The notes under the pieces were generated by a model. The model was not told the origin of the DNA and ran no database searches. It saw nothing but the letters and a program-made list of their open reading frames with translations. The translations under genes and the position numbers were made by a program. Positions 34,320 through 42,511 of a stretch of DNA of 64,000 bases are shown piece by piece; the first letter of the stretch is position 1, and every line of letters starts with the position of its first letter. The stretch lies in assembly GCF_003217355.1 (NCBI RefSeq), contig NZ_QJTK01000002.1:186001-250000 (forward strand). The letters are read 5' to 3'. Source of the stretch: Rhodobacter viridis. GTDB taxonomy: Bacteria; Pseudomonadota; Alphaproteobacteria; Rhodobacterales; Rhodobacteraceae.

Positions 34320-35705
34320 ATGATGAGGGCTGTCGACCGGCCGGAATTCGACATGTCGGCGAGTTTGAGCCATCAGGAATGGGTCCGGCTGCGGACGCTG
34401 ATCCTGTTGCGCTGGGCCGCGGTCGTCGGTCAGATTGCAGCTTTGGCGGCGGCTTATATCAAATACGACATCGACCTGAACCTGCCGATGTGTCTGGGCA
34501 CCGTGGGCTTTGCCGTCGCGGCCAATATCGCCGCGATCTATCTTTACCCGGAATCCCGGCGGCTGTCGCAGGCCGAAGTGACGGCGACACTTCTGTTCGA
34601 TACTGCACAGCTGGCCTTGCTGCTGTCGCTGACCGGGGGGCTCAACAACCCCTTTGCGCTGCTGATCCTGGTCCCGGTGACGATCGCCGCGACGGCGCTG
34701 AAGTTGCGCCCGACGCTGCTTCTGGGCGGCGCGACGATCGCGATGATCACCTTCGTCGCGGTCTTCAACGAGCCTTTGCGCACCCGCGCTGGCGAGTTGA
34801 TCGATGTTCCGCACATGATCGAATTCGGCTCCTGGGTGGCGATCGTGATCGGCGTGATCTTCCTTGGCGCCTATGCGCACCGGATCGCGCAAGAGATCCA
34901 TTCGATGTCGGATGCCCTGTTTGCAACGCAAATGGCGCTGTCGCGTGAACAGAAGCTGACCGACCTTGGCGGTGTGGTGGCCGCGGCGGCGCATGAACTC
35001 GGCACGCCCTTGGCGACGATCAAGCTCGTCTCGACCGAACTGGCCGAGGAGTTGATCGACGATCCCGAATTGCATGACGATGCGGTGCTGATCCGCGAGC
35101 AGGCCGAACGCTGCCGCGACATCCTGCGGTCGATGGGACGGGCGGGCAAGGATGACGTGCATTTGCGCACGGCTCCACTGCTCGCCGTGCTGCGCGAAGC
35201 TGCCGAGCCGCATCTGGACCGCGGCAAGATGATCTATTTCGACGTCGTTCCGGGCGAGGGTGGCTCCGAACGGCAGCCGACGATCTACCGCTATCCCGAG
35301 CTCGTCCATGCCCTGCGCAACCTGATCCAGAACGCCGTCGATTTCGCGCAGACCACGGTCTGGGTCGATGCCGAATGGACCGATCGCAGCATCATCGTGC
35401 GGGTCACCGACGACGGTCGCGGCTACTCGCCAAGCGTCATCAACCGCATCGGCGATCCCTTCATCTCGACCCGCTCGGCCGAGCGCAAGGAATACGAGGG
35501 GATGGGGTTGGGGCTCTTCATCGCGAAGACGCTTCTGGAACGCACGGGGGCGAAACTGCGATTCGCGAACGGCTCCGAGCCCTATCAGAAGAAGGCTCCG
35601 GTGCCGCGGCGCTCGGGTGCGGTGGTCGAATTGCGCTGGCATATCGGGCGTCTGATCGCACCCGAGACCGGCCCGCTTGGCGAGAATCTTCCGATCACGG
35701 CCTGA
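34320..35705 (+). CDS. regB: Redox-sensing histidine kinase RegB (PrrB family)
   Basis: A 461-residue membrane sensor kinase with six hydrophobic segments in the first 180 residues. The quinone-binding motif GGLNNPF is at 106-112. The H-box AAAAHELGTPLATIKL has His225. The redox box AERCRDILRSMGR has Cys265, whose oxidation or disulfide bonding silences the kinase. N-box (ALRNLIQNAVDFA) and G-boxes (DDGRGY, GMGLGLFIAKTLLE) follow. The start at 34320 reproduces the published His225/Cys265 numbering; ATG at 34311 has a slightly better ribosome site and would add three residues. Divergent from senC. Confidence 0.96.
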   Translation: MMRAVDRPEFDMSASLSHQEWVRLRTLILLRWAAVVGQIAALAAAYIKYDIDLNLPMCLGTVGFAVAANIAAIYLYPESRRLSQAEVTATLLFDTAQLALLLSLTGGLNNPFALLILVPVTIAATALKLRPTLLLGGATIAMITFVAVFNEPLRTRAGELIDVPHMIEFGSWVAIVIGVIFLGAYAHRIAQEIHSMSDALFATQMALSREQKLTDLGGVVAAAAHELGTPLATIKLVSTELAEELIDDPELHDDAVLIREQAERCRDILRSMGRAGKDDVHLRTAPLLAVLREAAEPHLDRGKMIYFDVVPGEGGSERQPTIYRYPELVHALRNLIQNAVDFAQTTVWVDAEWTDRSIIVRVTDDGRGYSPSVINRIGDPFISTRSAERKEYEGMGLGLFIAKTLLERTGAKLRFANGSEPYQKKAPVPRRSGAVVELRWHIGRLIAPETGPLGENLPITA

Positions 35706-35726
35706 GGAAAATAATCCTCTGTTAAC

Positions 35727-35742
35727 TTAACTGCACATTAAC
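35727..35742 (+). promoter_or_regulatory. CtrA-binding box upstream of divL
   Basis: TTAA-CTGCACA-TTAAC is an exact match to the full CtrA consensus TTAA-N7-TTAAC. A second overlapping GTTAAC precedes it. It lies 48 bp before the divL-like start in the 84-bp gap after regB. Confidence 0.7.
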
Positions 35743-35789
35743 CTTTCTTCATCAATCATGACTGCGGGACAGGCGAGAGGGCTGCAGTC

Positions 35790-37397
35790 ATGCAGATTGA
35801 GATTTTCCAGGCGATTCTGATCGCGGCAACGTCGGTTGGGTCCGCTTTGCTTGCTTTGCTTCTGGTCAGCATGGTCAATGCCCGCCGGGCAGAAACGGCG
35901 GCTCGGGTCGCAACCCTGCCTGTGCTCGAGCAGACCGTCTTCCTGTTTGACGATCAGGATCTGGTGGATGCCACCGGACCTGCGCGTGCCCTGCTCGACG
36001 CCTCGCCGATGGCGCTTTCGGATTGGGCGCGTCTGTGCGCCTTTGTGGCGCCGCGGTTTGAAGGCTTCGAAAGCACGATCGCGAAGCTCGCCGAACTGGG
36101 CCGGATCGAACTGGTTTCGAAACCCGAAGAAGGCCGCCGCACGCAGATCCAGCTGATCGCCGAAGAGGTGAATGGCCTCGCGCGAATCACCCTCAATGAT
36201 CCCGAGGCCGAGGGCCGTGGTGTTCTTGTCGACGGGCTGTCGCAACGGGCGCTGGAAGATGAACTTGATCTGCTGCGGGTGACGCTCGACCGCGCGCCGA
36301 CGCTGATCTGGCGGCAGGACGAGACCGGCACGATCACCTGGGCGAACCGCGCCTATGTGCTGCGGTCGGGGGCTTTTGCCGAAAACGAGGAAGCTCTGGT
36401 CTGGCCGCTGCCGCATCTCTTCCACATGGAAGAAAATCCCCGTCACACCGGCCCGCGTCGTCTGCGGCTCGACGATGGCGACGAACGCGCCGCCTGGTTT
36501 GATTGCCACAGCTTCCCGCTGGAAAAGGGCGCGCTTTACTTCGCCCTGCCGGCCGATGCGACGGTGCGGGCGGAAAAGGCGCTGCGCGATTTCGTGCAGA
36601 CCCTGACCAAGACCTTCGCCGATCTGCCGATCGGTCTGGCGATCTTCGACCGGGCGCGGCAACTGCAGCTGTTCAACCCGGCCCTGATCGAACTCACCCA
36701 GCTTGGCGCCGACTTCCTGTCGAACCGGCCGACGCTGTACGCCTTTCTTGACCGTCTGCGCGAGGCGCGGATGATGCCCGAGCCGAAGGATTACCGCAGC
36801 TGGCGGCTGAAGATGACCGAACTGGAACAGGCCGCCGCCGCGGGCTTCCATTCGGAAACCTGGATGCTGCCCTCGGGTCAGACCTATCGGGTGACCGGCC
36901 GTCCGCATCCCGATGGTGCCGTGGCCTTCCTGTTCGAAGATATTTCTTCCGAGGTTTCGCTGACCCGTCGCTTCCGCGCCGAGCTGGAGCAGGGGCAGGA
37001 GATCCTCGACATGATGAGCGAGGCGGTGGCGGTGTTTCAGCCCTCGGGCGAGCTCTCGGCCTCGAATGCGGCCTATGATCGGCTCTGGGGCGTGGAAACC
37101 AACACCTCGCTGACCCGCACCACCATTCTCGACGCCGTGCGGCTCTGGCAGGGCAAATGCGATGCCTCGGATATCTGGACCTCGGCGCGGGGCTTCAACA
37201 ACCGTCTGGGGCAGCGCGCCCCGATCGAGGCCACCGTGCGCCGTCGCGAAGATGGGCTGATGATTGGCTGCCGCTTCGCCCCGATGACCGGGGGCGCGAT
37301 GATGGCCAGCTTTCTTCCCAAGGGCGTCGTGACCCTTGATCCGCCGACCCGGGCCGTCTTCGACGAAGACCGCACGGTCACGGTTCTGGCAAGTTAA
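35790..37397 (+). CDS. divL: Membrane-anchored multi-PAS protein without a kinase domain (DivL-like)
   Basis: A 535-residue protein with one N-terminal membrane helix (about 5-28) and then at least two or three PAS-like regions (about 160-245, 265-385 and 395-500): LDRAPTLIWRQDETGTITWANRAY, FADLPIGLAIFDRARQLQLFNPALIELT and MMSEAVAVFQPSGELSASNAAYDRLW. There is no H-box and no ATP-binding N/G box; the protein ends after the last PAS. A kinase-less PAS protein named DivL controls CtrA phosphorylation and gene transfer agent production in R. capsulatus, and I infer that this is it from architecture and location near the reg genes. A perfect CtrA box lies upstream. Confidence 0.65.
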   Translation: MQIEIFQAILIAATSVGSALLALLLVSMVNARRAETAARVATLPVLEQTVFLFDDQDLVDATGPARALLDASPMALSDWARLCAFVAPRFEGFESTIAKLAELGRIELVSKPEEGRRTQIQLIAEEVNGLARITLNDPEAEGRGVLVDGLSQRALEDELDLLRVTLDRAPTLIWRQDETGTITWANRAYVLRSGAFAENEEALVWPLPHLFHMEENPRHTGPRRLRLDDGDERAAWFDCHSFPLEKGALYFALPADATVRAEKALRDFVQTLTKTFADLPIGLAIFDRARQLQLFNPALIELTQLGADFLSNRPTLYAFLDRLREARMMPEPKDYRSWRLKMTELEQAAAAGFHSETWMLPSGQTYRVTGRPHPDGAVAFLFEDISSEVSLTRRFRAELEQGQEILDMMSEAVAVFQPSGELSASNAAYDRLWGVETNTSLTRTTILDAVRLWQGKCDASDIWTSARGFNNRLGQRAPIEATVRRREDGLMIGCRFAPMTGGAMMASFLPKGVVTLDPPTRAVFDEDRTVTVLAS

Positions 37398-37436
37398 GGG
37401 GGTTGCCGCGGGGGGCAGGGCCGCTAGAGTGCGGCC

Positions 37437-37913
37437 ATGCAAAACACCCCCGCGCTTCTCCGTTTCGATCTGCCCGACGCCGATGCCACCGACCGCTTCG
37501 GCGTTGCTCTGGGTTCGCTGTTGCGCGCGGGCGATGTGCTGTTGCTCGAAGGTCCGATTGGTGCTGGCAAGACCCACTTTGCGCGCGCGCTGATCCGCGC
37601 GCGTCTTGGCCCTGCCGAAGATGTGCCCTCGCCCACGTTCACGCTGGTTCAGGTCTATGGCGCCGACCCCGAGATCTGGCACGCCGATCTTTACCGCCTC
37701 ACCCATCCCGACGAAGCCATCGAGCTTGGTCTCGAGGAAGCTTTCGACACCGCGATCTGTCTGATCGAATGGCCCGAGCGCCTGGGCGATCTGCAACCGA
37801 AAAAGGCTCTGTTTCTGCGTTTCTCGCTGACGGACGCGGGTGCCGCGCGTCAGGTTCAGCTTTTTGGCGACGCGGATTGGGCGCAGCGTCTGACCGCGCT
37901 GGGGCAGAAGTAG
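37437..37913 (+). CDS. tsaE: tRNA threonylcarbamoyladenosine biosynthesis ATPase TsaE
   Basis: A 158-residue P-loop ATPase needed with TsaB/TsaD for the t6A37 tRNA modification. Walker A is GPIGAGKTHFARALIRA (about 40-47), then SPTFTLVQVY, the Walker B-like WHADLYRL and the family ending IEWPERLG. Length and motifs are standard. amgK starts 2 bp after its stop, so tsaE, amgK and murU form one transcription unit. Confidence 0.94.
   Translation: MQNTPALLRFDLPDADATDRFGVALGSLLRAGDVLLLEGPIGAGKTHFARALIRARLGPAEDVPSPTFTLVQVYGADPEIWHADLYRLTHPDEAIELGLEEAFDTAICLIEWPERLGDLQPKKALFLRFSLTDAGAARQVQLFGDADWAQRLTALGQK
37801..37813. repeat. Dispersed motif copy in tsaE
   Basis: AAAAGGCTCTGTT at 37801-37813 contains the conserved half GGCTCTGTT (AACAGAGCC on the minus strand) of the dispersed element described in the findings; the left palindrome arm is degenerate. 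Confidence 0.4.
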
Positions 37914-37915
37914 AC

Positions 37916-38917
37916 ATGGCTGCGCGTGATCCCGAGATCGAAGAATTTCTGCGCCGTTTCGGTTGGGCGCAGGCCCGCCGCACGGCATTGGCGGGCGATG
38001 CTTCCGCCCGCCGTTATGACCGGCTGCATCGACCCGGGGCGACGGCGGTTCTGATGATCGCTCCCCCGGGCGAAGAGATGCACCGGTTTCAACGCATCGA
38101 CCACTGGCTTCTGGCGCAGGGCTTTTCTGCCCCCCGGATTCTGGGTTTCGACGCCGAGGCTGGCCTGATGCTGCTCGAAGATTTCGGCGATGACCAACTT
38201 GCGCGCCTGCTGCGGCAAGACCCGAAAACCGAGGCCGCGCATTACGCCGCGATCACCGAGTTTCTTCTGGATCTGCACCGCCTGCCGCCGCCCGATTTTG
38301 TCCCCAGCCTTGACGATCAGGGGCTTGGCGGCCTCGTCGCGCTGACCCGCGACTGGTATCCTTTGCGCGATGAAACCGCGGCCGAGAGGCTTGCCCCTCT
38401 GGTGACCCAGCTCTGTGGCGACCTTGCCCCCCTGCCGCCGGTTCTGTCGCTGCGCGATTTCCACGCCGAAAACGTGATCATCCTGCCCGGGCGCGTCGGG
38501 TCTGCGCGCCTCGGCCTTCTCGATTTTCAGGACGCCGTCGCCACCCATCCGGTCTACGATCTCGTCTCGGCGCTGCAAGATGCCCGTCGTGATGTCTCCC
38601 CCGCCGTCGTCGCGGCGGAAAAGGCCCGCTACGCGGCCGCCCGTGATCTGGATCCGCACGCGATCGACCACGCCTTTGCCCTGATCGGGGCGCAACGCGG
38701 GCTGCGGATCCTTGGCATTTTCGCGCGGCTTTGTCTTTGCATGGGCAAGCCCGGGTACGTCGATCTGATCCCCCGGGTCTGGACCCAGATGCAGCACAAT
38801 CTGGCGCATGACGCCCTTGTGCCGCTGCGCGAGGGGGTGACACAAGCCCTGCTTCCGCCCGATGCGGCGCTGCTTGAAAGGATGAGACAGCAATGCGGTC
38901 AACACCCGATGCGCTGA
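37916..38917 (+). CDS. amgK: N-acetylmuramate/N-acetylglucosamine anomeric kinase AmgK
   Basis: A 333-residue kinase of the aminoglycoside-phosphotransferase fold. The N-terminal LAGDASARRYDRL is typical of AmgK, LLEDFGDD follows, and the catalytic loop LRDFHAENVII and metal-binding LLDFQDA are present. AmgK phosphorylates C1 of MurNAc released in murein recycling; MurU, encoded next, then makes UDP-MurNAc, bypassing the fosfomycin-sensitive MurA step. ATG at 37916 lies 2 bp after the tsaE stop. Its stop overlaps murU by 25 bp. Confidence 0.9.
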   Translation: MAARDPEIEEFLRRFGWAQARRTALAGDASARRYDRLHRPGATAVLMIAPPGEEMHRFQRIDHWLLAQGFSAPRILGFDAEAGLMLLEDFGDDQLARLLRQDPKTEAAHYAAITEFLLDLHRLPPPDFVPSLDDQGLGGLVALTRDWYPLRDETAAERLAPLVTQLCGDLAPLPPVLSLRDFHAENVIILPGRVGSARLGLLDFQDAVATHPVYDLVSALQDARRDVSPAVVAAEKARYAAARDLDPHAIDHAFALIGAQRGLRILGIFARLCLCMGKPGYVDLIPRVWTQMQHNLAHDALVPLREGVTQALLPPDAALLERMRQQCGQHPMR

Positions 38918-39585
38918 TGCTTTTCGCGGCCGGTCTTGGCACGCGGATGAAGGAATTGACCCGAACCCGGCCGAAACCGCTGATCGAAGTGGCCGGAAAG
39001 CCGCTCCTTGACCACGCGCTTGATCTGGCGCGCGAGGGCGGTGCCAGCCGGATCGTTGCCAATGCACATTACCTTGCCGATCAGATCACCGCACATCTGG
39101 CGCGCAGCGAGGTGCTTGTTTCCGACGAGCGCGATGTCGTTCTGGAAACTGGCGGCGGCCTGCGCAAGGCACTGCCGCTGCTGGGTCCCGGTCCGGTTTT
39201 CACCCTGAACACCGATGCGATCTGGACCGGGCCGAATGTGATCTCGACGCTGAAGGCGGCATGGGATGGTGATCGCATGTCAGCCCTTCTGGCGCTTGTT
39301 CCGCGCGAGGCGGCTGTTGGCTACAGCGGCGCGGGCGACTTTTCGCTGGCGCTGGATGGTCGGATCAGCCGCGGCGAAGGCTACGTCTATACTGGCGCTC
39401 AGATCCTCGATCCAGCCGGAATAGAGACGATTTCGGACCCTGTCTTCTCGCTCAATCTGCTCTGGAACCGGATGATCGCCGAGGGGCGTGCCTATGGCGT
39501 GATCCATCGCGGCGGCTGGTGCGATGTCGGTCGCCCCGAATGCCTCCCCTTGGCCGAAGGGCTTCTCTCCGATGCCGCCCGCTGA
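38893..39585 (+). CDS. murU: N-acetylmuramate-1-phosphate uridylyltransferase MurU
   Basis: A 230-residue sugar-phosphate nucleotidyltransferase. The nucleotide-binding loop LFAAGLGTRMKELTRTRPKPLIEVAGKPLL is at 10-39, LNTDAIW holds a metal Asp, and GYVYTGAQIL and WCDVGRPECL are typical of MurU. It converts MurNAc-1-phosphate and UTP to UDP-MurNAc. Paired with amgK (25-bp overlap) it gives a complete recycling branch. AATAGAGAC at 39420-39428 is a variant of the dispersed motif and uses the rare codon ATA. Confidence 0.9.
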   Translation: MRSTPDALMLFAAGLGTRMKELTRTRPKPLIEVAGKPLLDHALDLAREGGASRIVANAHYLADQITAHLARSEVLVSDERDVVLETGGGLRKALPLLGPGPVFTLNTDAIWTGPNVISTLKAAWDGDRMSALLALVPREAAVGYSGAGDFSLALDGRISRGEGYVYTGAQILDPAGIETISDPVFSLNLLWNRMIAEGRAYGVIHRGGWCDVGRPECLPLAEGLLSDAAR

Positions 39586-42511
39586 GCCGCATGTCTTCGC
39601 CCTGCCGCCCGGCGTCGATTTCGCCCGGGAACTGGTGCAGGGCCTCGTTGCCCGAATGCAGGACGAACCGCCCGAGGCGATGGCGCGGCTGCGCCTGATC
39701 CTCAACGCCGGGCGAATGAGCCGCCGCGTGCGCGAGGAATTCGACCGTCTCGGCACCCGCTTCCTGCCCCGGATCGAGCTGGTTTCGGATCTGGCTCGCG
39801 TGCCGATGCCGGGCCTGCCCGCGCCGGTGCCGCCGCTGCGGCGCAAGCTTGACCTCGCCTGTCTGGTCGATCGCCTTGCTCGCGGCCTTCCGGCATTCGA
39901 AACCGGCTCCGGCATCTTCAGCCTGACCGACAGCCTGCTGACCCTGATGGCCGAGATGCAAAGCGAGGGCGTGCATCCCGACGTCTTCGAACATCTCGAC
40001 ATTCAGGCCTCGCATGCCGAACATTGGCGGCAGAGCCTGGTCTTCATCCGCATCGTCGCGCGCTATTTCGAGGCCGGGTCCGCGCTGGATGCCGAAGCCC
40101 GGCAGCGTCGGGTGGCCGAGATGATGGCTCACACTTGGGCCGAGACGCCCACCGAGGATCGGATCATCATCGCCGGGTCGACCGGCTCGCGGGGGGCAAC
40201 GCGGCTTCTGATGCAGGCGGTCGCGCGGTTGCCGCGGGGCATCCTGGTTCTGCCCGGCTTCGACTTCGACATGCCGCAGATGGCCTGGAACAGTCTCTGT
40301 TCTGGCCCAATTCCGATCGAAGACCACCCGCAATATCGCTATCTTCCCATCCTCGACGCGCTCGACCTCCGCCCGCAACAGGTGGAACGCTGGACCGAAA
40401 CGCCGCCGCCGTCGCCCCAACGCAACGCGCTTGTCTCGCTGGCGTTGCGTCCCGCGCCGGTGACCGACCAATGGATGCAGGAGGGCCGGGCCTTCACCGA
40501 CCTGCCCGCCGCGGCCTCGCAGATGACCCTGATCGAAGCCAGCGATCCGCGGCAGGAGGCGCTGGCCATCGCTTTGATCCTGCGCGAGGCGGTCGCGCAG
40601 GGGAAAAAGGCGGCGCTGATCAGTCCCGATCGGATGCTGACCCGTCGCGTCGCGGCCGCGCTCGACCGCTGGGGCATCGTGCCCGACGATTCTGCCGGTC
40701 AACCGCTGCCGCTGACCGCGCCCGGTCGTCTGATCCGGCATCTTGCCCGGCTTTGTGGCCGCAAGCTGTCGATGGAAAACCTGCTTGTCGTGCTCAAGCA
40801 TCCGCTGGTCGCGACCGGCTCGACCCTGCGCGGGGCGCACCTGCGGCTGACGCGTGAATTTGAACTGTCGCTGCGCCGCAAGGGACCGGCCTTTCCCGAT
40901 GCCATCGCCCTGCGCGATTGGGGCGGAACCGAGGACGCCGAGCGTCAGCACTGGTCGGAGTGGCTTGCCGCGCTGCTCGATCTGCTTGAAACGGACGCTC
41001 AATCTTCCATTTCAGCCTGGTTAGAGACGCTTTTGGCGCTGCTTGAGGGACTCGCGGCCGGTCCCGGGGGAACGGTTGCGGCCAGCGAACTCTGGTTGGC
41101 CGAGGCCGGTCAGGCGGCCTTTCGAACCCTTGCCGACCTCGCCGCGCAGGAGGAAACCGGGCTTCAGATCAGTGCCGCCAATTTCGCCGATCTGATCGAT
41201 TCGCTTCTGCAGGAGGGGCAGGTGCGCTCGACCCTTGTCGCGCATCCGCTGGTGTCTTTCCTCGGTACGCTGGAGGCCCGTTCGCATGGGGCCGAGCTCG
41301 TCATTCTGGCTGGTCTGAACGAGAAAAGCTGGCCCGAGATCCCGTCGCCCGATCCCTGGCTCAGCCGCAAGATGCGTCTGGATGCGGGTCTGTTGTTGCC
41401 CGAACGGCAGATTGGCCTTTCCGCGCATGACTTTCAGCAGGCGATTGCCGCGCCCGAGGTCGTGCTTTCACGCGCCCGTCGCGACAGCGAAGCCGAAACG
41501 GTGCCGTCGCGCTGGCTGAACCGGCTTCTCAACCTCGCGGGCGGTCTGACTCATGCGCAAGGGCCCGAGGCGGTCGCCGAGATGCGCGCGCGCGGAGCGC
41601 GGTTCCTTGACATGGCCGCTGCGCTCGATCTGCCCGAGCAACTCCCTTCCCCTGCACCGCGTCCCGCGCCGCGCCCGCCCGCCGAGGCCCGTCCGCGGCA
41701 GCTTCCGGTGACGGCGATCAAGACGCTGATCCGCGATCCTTATGCTGTCTATGCCGGGCGGATCCTGCGCTTGCGGCCGCTTGATCCGCTCAAGCCCGGC
41801 CCCGATCCGCGTCTGCGCGGCGAGGCGCTGCACCGTATCGTCGAGCTTTTCGTCAAGGGTTTCGATCCGTCGATCAGTCTCGATACAAGCCAAAAACGCT
41901 TGTCCGAGATCGCCGAGACCGTCTTGCAAGAGATGATCCCTTGGCCCTCGACGCAGCGGCTCTGGCTTTACCGGCTTTTGAAGATCGCGCCGCAGCTGGT
42001 GGCGCAGGAAGCACAGCGACGGGTGGAGGCGGTGCCCGCGGTGATCGAAACCTCGGCCACGATCGACCTTGGGGTTCAGGGCTTCACCCTGATGGCGCGG
42101 CCGGATCGGATTGATCTGCACGACGATGGCACGGCGCTTGTCTACGACTACAAGTCCGGCACGCCGCCCAAGGAAGCCGAGGTCCGGCATTTCGACAAGC
42201 AATTGCTGCTTGAGGCTGCGATGATCGAGCGCGGGGCTTTTGCCGAGATCGGCCCGCGGCATGTTGCGGCGATGAGCTACGTGCATCTGGGGGGAAATGG
42301 CGACTGCCGGATGCTCGCGCTGGGCCGCGAGGATGTCGAGGAGACCTGGACCCGGCTTCAGGGGCTCATCGCGCGCTATCTGTCGCCATCGCAGGGCTTT
42401 GCCGCCCGCCGCGCGATGCAGATGAGCCGCGATATCAGCGATTATGATCATCTGTCCCGGTTCGGCGAATGGGACATTACCGATCTGCCGGTCCCGGAGG
42501 ATGTTGGATGA
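39572..42511 (+). CDS. addB: Double-strand break repair protein AddB
   Basis: A 979-residue subunit of the AddAB helicase-nuclease. It has an inactive helicase-like N-terminal half and a C-terminal PD-(D/E)XK nuclease domain: LPVTAIKTLIRDPYAVYAGRILRL, GEALHRIVELFV, and LVYDYKSGTPPKEAEVRHFDKQL with the Asp and Lys of the nuclease core. The usual iron-sulfur cysteine cluster of Gram-positive AddB is not seen, as expected for alphaproteobacteria. ATG at 39572 overlaps murU by 14 bp. The stop overlaps addA by 4 bp. Confidence 0.92.
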   Translation: MPPAEPHVFALPPGVDFARELVQGLVARMQDEPPEAMARLRLILNAGRMSRRVREEFDRLGTRFLPRIELVSDLARVPMPGLPAPVPPLRRKLDLACLVDRLARGLPAFETGSGIFSLTDSLLTLMAEMQSEGVHPDVFEHLDIQASHAEHWRQSLVFIRIVARYFEAGSALDAEARQRRVAEMMAHTWAETPTEDRIIIAGSTGSRGATRLLMQAVARLPRGILVLPGFDFDMPQMAWNSLCSGPIPIEDHPQYRYLPILDALDLRPQQVERWTETPPPSPQRNALVSLALRPAPVTDQWMQEGRAFTDLPAAASQMTLIEASDPRQEALAIALILREAVAQGKKAALISPDRMLTRRVAAALDRWGIVPDDSAGQPLPLTAPGRLIRHLARLCGRKLSMENLLVVLKHPLVATGSTLRGAHLRLTREFELSLRRKGPAFPDAIALRDWGGTEDAERQHWSEWLAALLDLLETDAQSSISAWLETLLALLEGLAAGPGGTVAASELWLAEAGQAAFRTLADLAAQEETGLQISAANFADLIDSLLQEGQVRSTLVAHPLVSFLGTLEARSHGAELVILAGLNEKSWPEIPSPDPWLSRKMRLDAGLLLPERQIGLSAHDFQQAIAAPEVVLSRARRDSEAETVPSRWLNRLLNLAGGLTHAQGPEAVAEMRARGARFLDMAAALDLPEQLPSPAPRPAPRPPAEARPRQLPVTAIKTLIRDPYAVYAGRILRLRPLDPLKPGPDPRLRGEALHRIVELFVKGFDPSISLDTSQKRLSEIAETVLQEMIPWPSTQRLWLYRLLKIAPQLVAQEAQRRVEAVPAVIETSATIDLGVQGFTLMARPDRIDLHDDGTALVYDYKSGTPPKEAEVRHFDKQLLLEAAMIERGAFAEIGPRHVAAMSYVHLGGNGDCRMLALGREDVEETWTRLQGLIARYLSPSQGFAARRAMQMSRDISDYDHLSRFGEWDITDLPVPEDVG
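40289..40301. repeat. Dispersed palindrome AACAG-N3-CTGTT, copy in addB
   Basis: AACAGTCTCTGTT, extended to CCTGGAACAG...CTGTTCTGG, is a perfect 5+5 inverted repeat inside addB. Confidence 0.5.

Noticed and set aside
35727-37988. A 753-codon open frame on the minus strand opposite the divL-like gene and tsaE
   Set aside because: The product is arginine/histidine/glutamine-rich with no recognisable domain. It is the mirror of high-GC codons of well-supported genes on the plus strand.
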